This document shows positions 1 through 10,269 of a stretch of DNA of 64,000 bases, piece after piece. The DNA is from Nematostella vectensis. Taxonomy: Eukaryota > Cnidaria > Anthozoa > Actiniaria > Edwardsiidae. The first letter of the stretch is position 1, and the number at the start of each line of letters is the position of its first letter. The DNA is taken from contig NC_064037.1 of assembly GCF_932526225.1 (NCBI RefSeq), forward strand, positions 2,571,203-2,635,202, in the 5' to 3' direction. Below the pieces are notes generated by a model. The model saw only the letters and a program-made list of their open reading frames with translations, was not told the DNA's origin and did no database searches. Position numbers and translations under genes: made by a program.

Positions 1-582
1 AACTGGGGCTAGAGTAATTTCAAAGATTAGCGGATGAGGTAACGCCTTTGGATAAAAGACCCCATGCTCGCCGAGAATAGGATGGTCGAGTGGAATGCAG
101 TACTTGGTGTTGTGAACTGCTGCAAGAGCTACTTCCTTAGCATCTGATGTCGCTTTGTCACCCGCATTTGTCCTGAGCTTCCTCATGTTTTCAGAGGAGA
201 TACCTTGTTTTATTCTATCCTCACGATCTTCAGCTTGTAAGTATAAGTCGTGATAGGTTTGGAAGAGATCGTATCTTTGAGTATCCTGTAGTGTTTCTCC
301 ACCGAAAAGAATCTTGAGCCTTGACACTAGGTTCCGGCCAACGTTGTTGACGAGAGTATTATTCGCGTGTCCTGTGACGTTTAAGTCGAATAGTAAGGAT
401 ACACTACCTGGAACAATCACTACATTTTCAGCAAGTTTTGGAATATTTATATAGAGGGTTTCTCCAGGACTCGCCGATGAGGGATTGAATGTAATCCGAT
501 TCAGCGACGATTCCGCTTTCAGGCCGAAGGGTTCCCGTGGGACCCTGTTTGGGTTAATTTTTTCTGATATCGCTTGTGCCAT
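1..582 (-). CDS. Capsid-like protein of Polinton, N-terminal part (runs off the window)
   Basis: An uninterrupted frame begins with ATG at 582 (starts MAQAISEKINPNR) and stays open to base 1, giving 194 residues without a stop. The text has the flavour of the first jelly-roll of Polinton capsid proteins: a short hydrophobic strand region followed by NNVGRNLVSRLKI and GGETLQDTQRYDLF. I recall similar strings in cnidarian Polinton capsid annotations, but this is memory, not a search. A double-jelly-roll major capsid protein is favoured over the single-jelly-roll penton, because the frame shows no sign of ending within 194 residues, though this is not decisive. It diverges from the integrase gene with 33 bp between the start codons. 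C-terminus missing. Confidence 0.6.
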   Translation of the reverse strand, partial: MAQAISEKINPNRVPREPFGLKAESSLNRITFNPSSASPGETLYINIPKLAENVVIVPGSVSLLFDLNVTGHANNTLVNNVGRNLVSRLKILFGGETLQDTQRYDLFQTYHDLYLQAEDREDRIKQGISSENMRKLRTNAGDKATSDAKEVALAAVHNTKYCIPLDHPILGEHGVFYPKALPHPLIFEITLAPV

Positions 583-615
583 CTTTTATTTTAAGAAAAG
601 AGAGATAATCTTTAA

Positions 616-1608
616 ATGAGTAACGAAAGCAGGTTATCAAAAATATACTATTCCACCGATGGATACTGGAAAGGGTATTCAGCTATTTCTAAGTTAGCTA
701 GTGCCGCTAAAGTCAGTGAAGCCGAGGCTAAGAAGTGGCTTGAAAAACAGGCGTTGTGGCAGATCTATCTCCCAGCTCCAAAGTATGTCCCCAGACCGCA
801 TTGGACTGTGAATAAACCTAATCAGATTCACCAAGCCGATCTGTTGTTTATGCCCCACGATAACGTAGGCAGAAAAACCTACCGTTACGCGTTGGTCGTG
901 ATTGATATTGCCTCGAGATATAAAGATGCAGAAGCACTGACTACCAAGGATTCGAGTGGAATTGCTAAAGGGTTTGAAAAGATATACTCCAGAAAACTTA
1001 AATGGCCCCATACGGTGATTGTCGATCCGGGGACAGAATTTAGGGGAGAGGTAACGAAGATTATGAAAAAGAAGGGTGTCACCATCCAGCGAAGCGAGGC
1101 TGGGAACCATCGCGCACAGGCTTTTGTCGAACGCGCCAATAGAACACTGGCGGAGAGGTTGTTTTCTCATCAGTATGCTCAAGAAATGATTAGCGATGAT
1201 CGGTCCAGAGTTTGGGTGAAACGATTGCCAGGTGTTTTGAAAACTCTGAATAGTCAACCCATAAGAATTACTGGCAAAGAGCCTGCAAAATCTATTGGTT
1301 TGAAAGAGGTTGATATTGACCCTCCAACGTATAAGCGGCCTGTTGGACTTGATGAAGTTAGACTACCACCAGGGGTTAGAGTTAGATATCTATTAGCTCC
1401 TGGAGAAGAGGAAGGAGGTGAACGCAGACGAGCCACAGATCCTATTTGGAGTTTAAAAGTGTTTGATCTATCACGCAGTGTTGTTTCAGTTGGACAGCCT
1501 GTGTTGTACTACCTCTCCGAAGGCGCTCCAAGGAGGTCGTTCGTTAGGGAAGAACTTCAAGTCGTTCCTGAAGATACAGAGCCACCACCTAATAGCGTTC
1601 TGAAATGA
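616..1608 (+). CDS. Polinton retroviral-type integrase (DDE, rve family)
   Basis: Frame of 330 residues. The RNase-H-fold core carries the expected D,D-35-E triad: D75 in HQADLLFM, D137 in VIVDPGTEF and E172 in AQAFVERANR, with exactly 35 spacing between the last two. The C-terminal third (about residues 230-310) contains a short beta-rich segment including VGQPVLYYL, consistent with the SH3/chromo-like tail of these integrases. The enzyme would cut and join the element ends into target DNA in the nucleus. No clear HHCC zinc motif is seen at the N-terminus. The gene is convergent with the polymerase and their 3' ends overlap. All catalytic residues are present, so activity is possible, but not shown. 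Confidence 0.93.
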   Translation: MSNESRLSKIYYSTDGYWKGYSAISKLASAAKVSEAEAKKWLEKQALWQIYLPAPKYVPRPHWTVNKPNQIHQADLLFMPHDNVGRKTYRYALVVIDIASRYKDAEALTTKDSSGIAKGFEKIYSRKLKWPHTVIVDPGTEFRGEVTKIMKKKGVTIQRSEAGNHRAQAFVERANRTLAERLFSHQYAQEMISDDRSRVWVKRLPGVLKTLNSQPIRITGKEPAKSIGLKEVDIDPPTYKRPVGLDEVRLPPGVRVRYLLAPGEEEGGERRRATDPIWSLKVFDLSRSVVSVGQPVLYYLSEGAPRRSFVREELQVVPEDTEPPPNSVLK

Positions 1609-4600
1609 CCGTGAGCGAAGGTGTGAATACCATCATCACAGATGACCCGTTTATCATCCTCATGAGATAGAGCGACCTTGTTCACCGTTTCAGTGTAAAC
1701 ATCATGCTTATGACTTCTGATGACATTCATAAGTCTCATCTGAGGTTTCTTACCAAATAAGCAATCCTTGTAGTCATCGAAACCGATGCTCTTCTTGACG
1801 ACTGCTCTCTTGACGCCCTTGCATTTCTTTTCTTCTTTACCTTCATCCATCTTGTACGAGTAAAGTTTGGCCCTCAGTCCTACAAATTCTGTGATTTGCT
1901 GACCCCCAGCCTCATCTTTAAACATTCCGATGACTTTCTTGTTCACACCCACCTCAATACCAGATGGGTGACCCTTCGGAAAGTTGCTGGTGTCGAACAT
2001 GGACCTCACATCCCCGCTGATGTCCTCGTAAAAGTCTTTCGTCTCGATCTCATACATCAGGCTGTCAGTATCAGTGAATAAGAGCTTTGCATCCTCACCG
2101 TACTTGGGCTTGACGAAGTTGTAGTGGAAATCGTACATGAGCGTCTTACTCAGGTCCAGAATGGACATGCCCAAGTAGACAGGCTTGTTGAAGATCAGCT
2201 TTGTCTTCTTCATGTGGATGGCGGCTAGATTCTCGCAAAAGATGGTGCGATGTTGATAGTTCGGCTTTGATATGAGCTTCTTGGCCTGCTTCTCGTCCGT
2301 CACCAACCGAATGTCCACCCTGTTCCTAATGTTCTCCATAGTCTTACCAAAGACGGAGTTGTTCATTAACTTGAAAAAATCTTTCTCAAAATCGTTTGTC
2401 GCCTTGGCTCTCAGATCGGTGTTCAAGTCAATGTAGGGCTCCAGCCAAGCAGACTCCTCAAAAGTGACACCCCTGTGAATCTTGGTGACTTTTAGCCCAA
2501 AACTCACATAAAGTCTCAGAGTCTCATGGTGGATAACGTACTTTGTCTTGTCGTTAAGGTTGGGGACCAATTTGTCCACATTGCCTAGCCCGATAGATTC
2601 CGGGGCTAGTGGGTAATCGTTGTGTAAGTCATGTAGGTGGTGAGGGTACTCCAAGTCAACCTCCAGAATGCATGGGCGGTCTCTCCAACCTGACAGCTCT
2701 TGGTCACCCATCCACCTGAAACCGTGAGTCGGTAAAGGGTTGCTCATCGCCCAGCCATACAAATTGTTAGCATCAAGGTAGGTGATATATTTTGTGGGTA
2801 GGTCGGGGTCATACTCCTTCATGTAAGGGTTATTTGCCTCCCCATGTCTGTTGCTTATCATGGAGACACCCCCACGGATGCCCTTCTCAATCATGAGCAA
2901 CATGTCGTAGTCCGTCAGAAGCTCTAGCCTCACCTTGGTGGTCTTCAACGCTGCATCCCAAGCCAACCCTGGCGCTGTGTAGTACCAAGCGGGGTCCAGA
3001 CCGTAATTCTTGAGACAAACGTCCCTAAAGTTCTCGAAAACGTCAGCTAAAAGCAACACATCCGACTCTAGGTACAGATTGTGGTAATCCCTCATGGTCC
3101 CCATCCCAAAGACCTCCCACACTCTCCGCGCGTGCAGGTGATCCTCCTCCGATATGTCGGTGTCGTTGAGTTTGGAGTGGAATGCCTCTCTCTGTGGGAG
3201 CTGTGTTGCGTCGAGCTTGCTAAAGCCGTCGAACCAGTCGTAAGGGAAAACACCCTTCCTCAACAACAGCTGGAGCTCCTCCCCCTCATAGTACTCCGCC
3301 AGGTTTTTGAAGCACTCCCTTGACATATTACCCACTAGACTGTCGAGACTGGCCGACATAAACCTGAAACTGTCAATAAATCTGATATCACGTTTAACAT
3401 CAATCTTGTTGCCCTCCTTGTTCGTGAAACTGTCGACTACAATCTGTTTTGTGAAAGAAATATACTTTTCCTCGTTATTAGGTATACAGTTTATTTTACC
3501 TTCCGATGTACCAAGGTTCTTGATAAATAGATGGCTGTCGTACCCAGACAGATTGTGAAAGATAACAGGAAAGAACTTTGGAATTTTGTGATCTAAGTTG
3601 CATGCGTTGTGAGCAGCACCTCTGTACTTTCCGGTGAGGTGGCAATGGTCCAAAACCTTGTCTTCCCCTAATTCACCCTCACAGATGTGGCAGTGAGTGG
3701 CGTCGTTATAGGCGATTTTGTCCTTCGGAGTCATTTTCACCTTCTTAGGGAACCTGAACTTATCGTAAATTTTCTTAATGTCTGACTCCAAAGACTCTAC
3801 GAAAAGCTGTGGGATATCTTCGTCTGGAGATTCAGCTGTGTATCGTACAAGCTCGGATAGGGATATATCTCCGTCGAAACACTTGATGAGATAGCAGAAA
3901 CCAGACGGTTTGTGTTTCTGGTATTGCTTAGTGAAGCTTTTACTCCCATCTGGGGAGCAAGTGTCTATATTCTCTGTGAAGCTCTCAAAGTCGGCATAGA
4001 CAACAAAGGGGACACGCATTTTTCTGTTGTAGTTTTTGAATTTAATGTGGGGTAGATTTCCATCCTTATCTATCTTAGGCATCTCTATTCCAACCGCTTC
4101 ATGATTGCCGCAGCATTCAGAATGTTTTTCTAATGATTGTTTGCACCGAAACGAGTTCAGACATCTACAGCATAAAAAACGAGTATGATGAAACTCATCA
4201 ATTTGAGTAGATACTAATCTCATCATATTCTTTATCCAGCAGTAATGATTCGTCTCATCATCCGAGATGAGAAGTAAGTTGATTGCATTATCTGGATCCT
4301 TCTCACTGATTCTCAATGGATATATTTTGGTTTCGTATCCAAACACATTAACCGTATACTGGTTCTGTTTCTCGAACTTGTCAATCTGTTTTAGTGAGAT
4401 GGGGAACTCTATCCCTGACCAGTCGAATTTCTCAGAGTTCTCTATCATTTGTTTACTGAGCCTTTGAGGATCTTTCTCCCTAGGATACACAGCAGAGGTT
4501 ACTGCCCACTTGAAACATTCGTGATCATTCTCGTTCTTAACATTGATGATCGCCTTCTTAGACGCTAGTTTCGGCGGCAGCGGAATATAGGAAGACCCAG

Positions 4601-5483
4601 AAAGCGGTTCAAAGGGATCTATGTTGATGTCAAAGTATTCCACTTGGTCAAACTGCCATCCGGAGCCTTGCTTCTGGAACAGCTCAACTAATCCGAGTAA
4701 ATAATTTGTCATCGTATCGAACAAATCAGAGAGATCAGTCGACTCTGTCACAATCTCGGGCTTTTCTGTATGAAAATATCCCAGTTCTTCTTCGATCTGA
4801 GCTGTAGCCGGATCCTCTTTTATAAACCCGCAAGTAAAGATAAACTTCACTTTGATAGGCTTTTTTTGTTGACTGATGAGCTCTAAGACTTTCGGTTTGA
4901 TTCTGGCGATGAATGTCTTGGGGTCGTAACCTCTCTGCCCGGCTATTCCGTGGGTTTTAAGATACCCCTTCAACGCCGTCTGTTGTTCCTTGGGTGTGAA
5001 GCGATCTTCCACCTCCTCGTGTAGACGCTTAATCCTCTCCTTCAGACGTTCGACCCGTTTATCTGCAGCCTCTTTGACGGTCTTTTTGATGGGCTCAGGG
5101 ACATAAGATAGTATCCAATCCGCAAACTTGTCTAACTCGCTCTTGATCAAGTTGGCCGCCCTGTTTGCAAAATGCTTGAGTGATTGGACGCGGGAACTCC
5201 GTGGGGGTTGGGAGGGTTTTAGAATAGGGACATTAATCTCAGGTATCGGGCCGTCGAGAATACTCTCCGACGTGTTGGACGGGGTAATGCGGGGTGGTCG
5301 TGGCAGCCCTTTGACAAGTTTGGGTAAAGGAACCCGTCGGGGTGGTGGTGGTGGTGAAGTGCTGGTCAGCGCCCCGACGAGCTCGTCTCTCCGCATCCAG
5401 TAATATCTTGGGATACCCCGCTCCTTGGCGAGGGCTTTCAGATCTTTCACCTTCAGGTTCTCCATTTCTATCAAACCAGCCAT
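1557..5483 (-). CDS. Protein-primed DNA polymerase B of Polinton (pPolB)
   Basis: Intact 1308-residue frame. In order: a SAP/Rho-N-like helix pair (about 8-40), a proline-rich linker, a Cys-His finger (C438-C458), exonuclease motif I (D498-F-E500), an endonuclease-VII-like Cys/His cluster (CHIC at about 598 to C628), ExoII NLSGYDSH (about 644-651), ExoIII Y804-x3-D808, polymerase motif A YLDANNLYG (D904), motif B NNSVFGKTMENIRNR (about 1041-1055) and motif C FTDTDSL (D1138, D1140). These are the hallmarks of family-B protein-primed polymerases with 3'-5' proofreading. Motif C and both exonuclease acidic residues are intact. The start at 5483 has a second Met six codons later (MENLKVKDL); either could be used. 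It replicates the transposon, presumably from terminal-protein-primed ends. The gene overlaps the integrase 3' end. Confidence 0.95.
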   Translation of the reverse strand: MAGLIEMENLKVKDLKALAKERGIPRYYWMRRDELVGALTSTSPPPPPRRVPLPKLVKGLPRPPRITPSNTSESILDGPIPEINVPILKPSQPPRSSRVQSLKHFANRAANLIKSELDKFADWILSYVPEPIKKTVKEAADKRVERLKERIKRLHEEVEDRFTPKEQQTALKGYLKTHGIAGQRGYDPKTFIARIKPKVLELISQQKKPIKVKFIFTCGFIKEDPATAQIEEELGYFHTEKPEIVTESTDLSDLFDTMTNYLLGLVELFQKQGSGWQFDQVEYFDINIDPFEPLSGSSYIPLPPKLASKKAIINVKNENDHECFKWAVTSAVYPREKDPQRLSKQMIENSEKFDWSGIEFPISLKQIDKFEKQNQYTVNVFGYETKIYPLRISEKDPDNAINLLLISDDETNHYCWIKNMMRLVSTQIDEFHHTRFLCCRCLNSFRCKQSLEKHSECCGNHEAVGIEMPKIDKDGNLPHIKFKNYNRKMRVPFVVYADFESFTENIDTCSPDGSKSFTKQYQKHKPSGFCYLIKCFDGDISLSELVRYTAESPDEDIPQLFVESLESDIKKIYDKFRFPKKVKMTPKDKIAYNDATHCHICEGELGEDKVLDHCHLTGKYRGAAHNACNLDHKIPKFFPVIFHNLSGYDSHLFIKNLGTSEGKINCIPNNEEKYISFTKQIVVDSFTNKEGNKIDVKRDIRFIDSFRFMSASLDSLVGNMSRECFKNLAEYYEGEELQLLLRKGVFPYDWFDGFSKLDATQLPQREAFHSKLNDTDISEEDHLHARRVWEVFGMGTMRDYHNLYLESDVLLLADVFENFRDVCLKNYGLDPAWYYTAPGLAWDAALKTTKVRLELLTDYDMLLMIEKGIRGGVSMISNRHGEANNPYMKEYDPDLPTKYITYLDANNLYGWAMSNPLPTHGFRWMGDQELSGWRDRPCILEVDLEYPHHLHDLHNDYPLAPESIGLGNVDKLVPNLNDKTKYVIHHETLRLYVSFGLKVTKIHRGVTFEESAWLEPYIDLNTDLRAKATNDFEKDFFKLMNNSVFGKTMENIRNRVDIRLVTDEKQAKKLISKPNYQHRTIFCENLAAIHMKKTKLIFNKPVYLGMSILDLSKTLMYDFHYNFVKPKYGEDAKLLFTDTDSLMYEIETKDFYEDISGDVRSMFDTSNFPKGHPSGIEVGVNKKVIGMFKDEAGGQQITEFVGLRAKLYSYKMDEGKEEKKCKGVKRAVVKKSIGFDDYKDCLFGKKPQMRLMNVIRSHKHDVYTETVNKVALSHEDDKRVICDDGIHTFAHGHFRTLLGGGSVSSGTT

Positions 5484-5555
5484 GTCTTTAAACCACTTTT
5501 CAAAAGCTTTTTTTAGATGTGAAGCTGAGAGGCTAGCCCCCTCGAGCTCCCTCTA

Positions 5556-5850
5556 GGTGCGACACGTGACAAAGTGATTGACAGGTTTTAAACAAAATGA
5601 TTGACAGGTTTTTTACAAAATGATTGACAGGTGGGCTTGGCCGTCACGTGACAAAGTGATTGACAGGTTTTCGATAAAATGATTGACAGGTTTTTTACAA
5701 AATGATTGACAGGTGGGCTTGGCCGTCACGTGACAAAGTGATTGACAGGTTTTTTACAAAATGATTGACAGGTGGGCGTGGTCGTCACGTGACAAAGTGA
5801 TTGACAGGTGGGCGTGGTCGTCACGTGACAAAGTGATTGACAGGTGGGCG
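5556..5850. repeat. Tandem array of TGATTGACAG and GTCACGTGAC words upstream of pPolB
   Basis: Degenerate tandem repeat built from short modules: ACAAAGTGATTGACAGGT, ACAAAATGATTGACAGGT and GTGGGCGTGGTCGTCACGTGAC. TGATTGACAG occurs at 5575, 5598, 5621, 5657, 5680, 5703, 5739, 5762, 5798 and 5834 (start positions); GTCACGTGAC at 5643, 5725, 5784 and 5820. It begins about 75 bp upstream of the polymerase start codon. Either a subterminal or terminal repeat region of the Polinton or a separate satellite; function unknown. Confidence 0.85.
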
Positions 5851-5989
5851 TGGTCGTGTAGGAGATCCCTGGCAAGCTCGCGCATGCGCAGGTCGCGAGG
5901 CTTGGCGGAGGTGTGCGGAGACTTTTGCGCCATTTTGGAATGAAATTTGGGATGATCAAAAAGTTGCGCCAGCTGCGCCATTTCCCTAC

Positions 5990-8369
5990 TACTGTACTTG
6001 AACACGAGTCTGGTTTCAGATGACAACTGATCAGCGGTCTACCAGATGAGAATGCATGAATTTGCAAAGGAAACCCGATATAAAGAATAGTTCAACTAGT
6101 CGGCTTGCAGTTTTTATTCTAGATTGTTTCTTATTTTATGTTCTTCATTCTATAAAAAAACATATTAATGATGCCAAAATTATTTTAAAAAGATACCGTA
6201 GGAAACACCAATCGAAGAATAAAACACAAATACCACAAGCAAACATGCTTCGTTGACATAAGGGCATAAGCTAAAAGAATTGTCACACTCCCTCAAAGCG
6301 GCATCCTGTTACAGTAACACCTCCGTTAGCCACAAAAGGCTTTAGGGCAACACAGAGAGATCACATGAGGCTGCTTCTTATAAAATCAGGCAAGCATAAA
6401 ATTGTAATTCAGATGATGCTTGATATTTTTCTTGATCATGACTACCTGTGATTACGCTGTTTGCGTGGGTGGTCCTTGTGGCCCTAGTGTCGATTGCTCG
6501 AGCAATTCAAAGTGCGTTCTTAAACTTTAAACTGAGTTTGAACTTCTTCTTGCTAGAGCTGGTAAGTGAATCATGATTTAACGACCGGAGTATTTGTTAA
6601 GCGCGCGCGTAGGTGACTCTTGAAACGCAAATGTAATCACAGGTAGCCCAGGCAATGGTTGCTTGTCCGTAGCTCGGAATTCGGCTGTTCTGAGAGGGGA
6701 CGAGTAAGGCGACGACGAGTGAAATGAGTTCTCTAATAGAAATCTGACTACCCCCGAAAGAACAAAGAGGGATTTTTTTATGCCTTTGCAGTATCTTCAC
6801 GGGACTTTTATTGTCGGATTTGGCTACGTACCAGGGTTATCTAGCTTATGCTTTATAGTTTTGTCTACAAATAGCACGTCAATTGGGAACCGAAAGTGGA
6901 CCCTCGGCCGCTGTGGGCGCACACCCTGCATCCCCCCCCCCCGGGCATATTTTGGGGAGTCCCTATTTCAACTCAACTTCCCGTTTCGTAGACTCGACTT
7001 ATTTATCGCGCACCTCTGCTTTCCTTATATTAGTTTATGTGTGTTCCGATGTTTGTGTGTGTGTATGTGGGGAGGGGGGGATATGCGACGGAGATTGATT
7101 TTTCATTACGGACTTTGCGCAAAAGTACAGACTAGCTCACAGGCTAATACATCCCTCGCATTAAAACAATGTCAATCAGCATTATATCTTTCGTTTAGCG
7201 AAAGTATTATTTTACCCCTCAAACACGGGGAGTAGATCGTCGTCTGTATCGGAATCATTGACATGTTCATTCAATCTGTCGCAAGCTCCAACTGATTTTG
7301 TAACCCTTTTCCAGGCAGTCTTGTTGGCATTGCACAGTTGTTGTTCTTGTTATATCAAGCAAAGTAGCCAATAACGAGTTAATGTTCTCACGGCAATCTA
7401 CGATTGTGCTTGTGCAGAAGGGAAGTAGCCCATAGAGGGTTACTGTTCTAACGGCAATCAACAGTTTACATTGAGTTAACTGACAGCTCATCAGTGGTTG
7501 GACAGAGTGATATTTGTTTTCTCCTGCTACAAAGTAGCGAAGCAGCCCATTTAAAGTCACTATTCTCACGGTAGTCGCCGATTTTCCAGCTACCGGTTTT
7601 TCAAACTACTTCAGTCACCTGGAGCAAGTCCGTAATGAAAAAGAAACTCCGTCCCACCGGCGACCAGCAACAACGGCACATTTACCCTAGGGACTCCCAC
7701 GCAAAAGGTAAAACCTTTAAAAGAAAAAGTCGACAACAACGCAGATTTATGTTTTTTAGAACGATATTTCGGCTGGCCAATACCTGCCTTTTTCAGCTTC
7801 AGGTTATAAATGAGTTACAATGGCATGTTACAGCTAGTATATGTACAAAGTTCATTGATGATTAACTAACAAAAGGTAAAAATAGTAATTGAGTAAGGGG
7901 TGACTTATGGAAGATGGTAAATAGGGTGGTGTGGATTACTAAGTAGCTAAACGGTTTCTTCACATATGTTTGTGTATTAAAAAAAAAAAAAAATAACCCG
8001 GTCCGCCGAGGTCTGGTCCGCGTAGGTCCTGTCTTCATTTTACAAAGACCCGCTCCCATTATTGATAAAAATTTCTGCAGTAATCAAGCAGTGCTCATGC
8101 GCACACAACTAATATGCAAATAAACGTAACGTATACAATTTTTACTCTTACGCCTAAGTTCTTTACCAAATCATCAGATGTTTTTAAAATAGACAAACAA
8201 GACATGATATCGCCTTTTTTAAAATATGATTTTCTAATAAAGAAAGACTAGGACTCAAAACGGTATGTTCTTATCGGGATTAGGATACCTGTGGAAAGTC
8301 ACGCATTTTCATCTGGCAGACCGCTGATCAGTTGTTGTCATCTGAAACCAGACTCGTGTTGTAGTACTT
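5990..8369. mobile_element. Segment bounded by ~70-bp inverted repeats, candidate non-autonomous element
   Basis: The left arm at 5990-6058 (containing ACACGAGTCTGGTTTCAGAT and TGATCAGCGGTCT) recurs in inverted orientation at 8301-8369 with a few differences (a 3-bp indel, scattered mismatches). No coding region is evident between them. No clear target-site duplication was found at the outer edges, so this could be a transposon, two solitary termini or a remnant of the Polinton end. A shorter match to part of the arm (GGCAGACCGCTGG) is seen near 18520. Confidence 0.5.
6060..8300. other. No gene recognised; AT-rich sequence with a MITE fragment
   Basis: Several short open frames exist here, but none has recognisable protein signature or codon bias. 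Bases 6615-6690 (caggtagcccaggcaatggt) resemble one end of the hairpin MITE at 17625-17840. A C-run at 6931-6942, a GT-rich tract near 7040-7080 and an A-run at 7978-7994 are present. If ANKFY1 continues to the left of the window, this is intronic. Confidence 0.5.
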
Positions 8370-9950
8370 GACCTTTGCATTGAAATTAATCTTACAAATC
8401 GGCTTTTTCCCTAGAAACCTCTTGGCAGAAGGTAAGAACTGACGTGCTTGAATACCTTTTACTTCAATTGAGCGTAAAGAAACTTTAAAACCCAAACAAA
8501 TTCTTCAAAGTTTGCCATTCCGGCAGGCGTTCTGAACTGAAGTCTGTACAAAATAGCAAATATTTTTCATTGTAATGTCTTTATTGACTTCCAGTAACTT
8601 CCAAGGATGAACCAAGACAATTATACTGCATCTGAGATTAGTATACAGCAAGGGTAGAGTTTATTTTCTGTGATTTTTCTCCTGTACAAACAGGTATGTG
8701 TATCTAATAAAGACGGCTGTCAAGAAAATCGCGTGTTATTTGAGCTCGACATGGGGTTGCGTTCGGCTTCATTATAATTCGGGAATTTGATTCCCCCAAT
8801 TTTTTATTTGCTGAATCGAAAGAAATAACACCAATGTTTGCTCAAAGTGCAAAATTTCTGCCAAAATCCATGTACCATCGGTTTTATAAGCCCCTAATTT
8901 AAGCTATTATTCAAGTCGATATTTTTTATGGACATGTTTAGACAGCAATAAAATATACTTTTTTTTGCCGGAAAAAGTAAAGAAACCACTCGATTTATAC
9001 CTTATCAACTCCTTTCTAAGGATCTGTATCGCTATTTTTAATTCCGCGTATATTTAAAGAATATTTTGCGATTTTTTACGAAAGGTGAAAAATGCCGCCA
9101 AATCGGCGATTTTATAGGCAAAATCGTAAATTCGGAATTTCTCGAAAAATATTTATTGTATGTAACTCAAACTTTTTAACCATGATAAGAGAACCAGGGG
9201 CTAACATTAAACCAATTTTGAGCGATTTCGAAATTTCTTATTTGGAACTCCTCAGTTGAATCTAAGGGACTGGTGCACTTAATAAGTATTCCACAAATTC
9301 AACATTGAATTTGATAGGAGATCGCTAGTAATAAACAAAGCCCTTATCCTCAAGGCCTGGCTTGATGTTGGCCAGATGTTGTTTTTCACGCCATCGCCAT
9401 GAGCAAGGTGTGTGGGTTCTGGAAAATGACCTTAATCTCGAGGGATTATTCCTTTCACTTGCTAAACCTTTAATATGCCCTTAACGTGAAAAAAGCATAA
9501 TAATTATTATAGGAGGAATAATAGTGGCTAATATTTTCTTATATTTGTACACCATTGCCAGAAAATTTGACTTACGATCCAATAATTTCATGTTCAGAAA
9601 CGGCTAAAGAATTTTTTTTGGTAATTTTAAGAAACAAAAACTCTTTGGCCAATCTAGAAAAAATAAAACTCGGCAATAGGCTTTTTTCACAACGCTCATG
9701 CACCGCGATGTTTGTGTGCGTTAAAGGGTAATTTTAAGGTTTTACAACGAAGCGTTTAATCATTGTCTACTTTGATGGTTGCCTTTACAGGCGGTACAAG
9801 GCGTTTTATGAGGAGGATAGCTCTTGATACTAATTTTCTCTCTGCTCTCACACGGCGTGCCTCGGTGGCACAGTTGGGATGCCTGTGGCTCTTATCACTG
9901 GGTTCCAGGCTCGACGAGGAGCTCTCAAAAGGATACACGTGTTCTAGGAC
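8370..9950. other. No gene recognised
   Basis: AT-rich sequence without long open frames, splice-bounded ankyrin-like exons or obvious inverted repeats. I searched by eye for the missing C-terminal ANKFY1 exons on the minus strand (TPLHLA-type words) and found none. Confidence 0.45.
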
Positions 9951-10085
9951 TATGGCTTCTTGAAACTGTACAGAGCCGTAGCAGGGCTCCCTTTTTTTTT
10001 GGGGGGGGGGGGGGGAGGGGGAGGGATGGACGATACAGAAACATTAAGAAAATTCGTAGATGCCAAAGAACATGAGTTTGATGGT
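9950..10085 (+). repeat. Dispersed repeat with internal G-run, copy 1
   Basis: The segment reads ACAGAGCCGTAGCAGGGCTCCC, then a T/G-run, then GATGGACGATACAGAAACATTAAGAAAAT. The same order in reverse orientation occurs at 45475-45575 (TTTTCTTAATGTTTCTGTATTGTGCACCCC, C-run, ACGTGGCCTCCTACGGCTCTGCA). This indicates a dispersed family; class unknown. Confidence 0.55.
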
Positions 10086-10269
10086 GTACAGGCCACTGCT
10101 ATGAGGATTGTTCTTCGGGTTTTGCTTTCCTTCAATCTAAGCCGTGTTTTATGATGAGACATCAATTGTGCGGCTGCCGAAGCCGCATTATATATATATA
10201 TATATGATGCGTGAGTGCAGGCGTTCATATAACAGTGCTCAATACATGGGTGTAGAGCGGGATATATCT

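Larger units (their letters stand above)
1..5483. mobile_element. Polinton/Maverick DNA transposon, partial (one end)
   Basis: Three adjacent long open frames (capsid-like, integrase, protein-primed DNA polymerase B) form the hallmark gene set of Polintons/Mavericks, the large self-synthesising virus-like transposons of eukaryotes. They are closely packed, intron-free and unlike the intron-rich cellular genes to the right: a 33-bp gap separates capsid-like and integrase genes, and integrase and polymerase 3' ends overlap by about 52 bp. The integrase and polymerase frames are unbroken, suggesting a fairly young copy. The element continues left of the window, so packaging ATPase, protease and the other terminus are not visible. 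I could not define the right terminal inverted repeat; it may include the repeat array beginning near 5556. Confidence 0.88.

Noticed and set aside
5726-6067. Overlapping open frames in both strands upstream of pPolB
   Set aside because: They translate the tandem array and carry no family signature.
6780-7235. 151-codon plus-strand frame
   Set aside because: Low-complexity composition, no motif, no splice context; likely chance.
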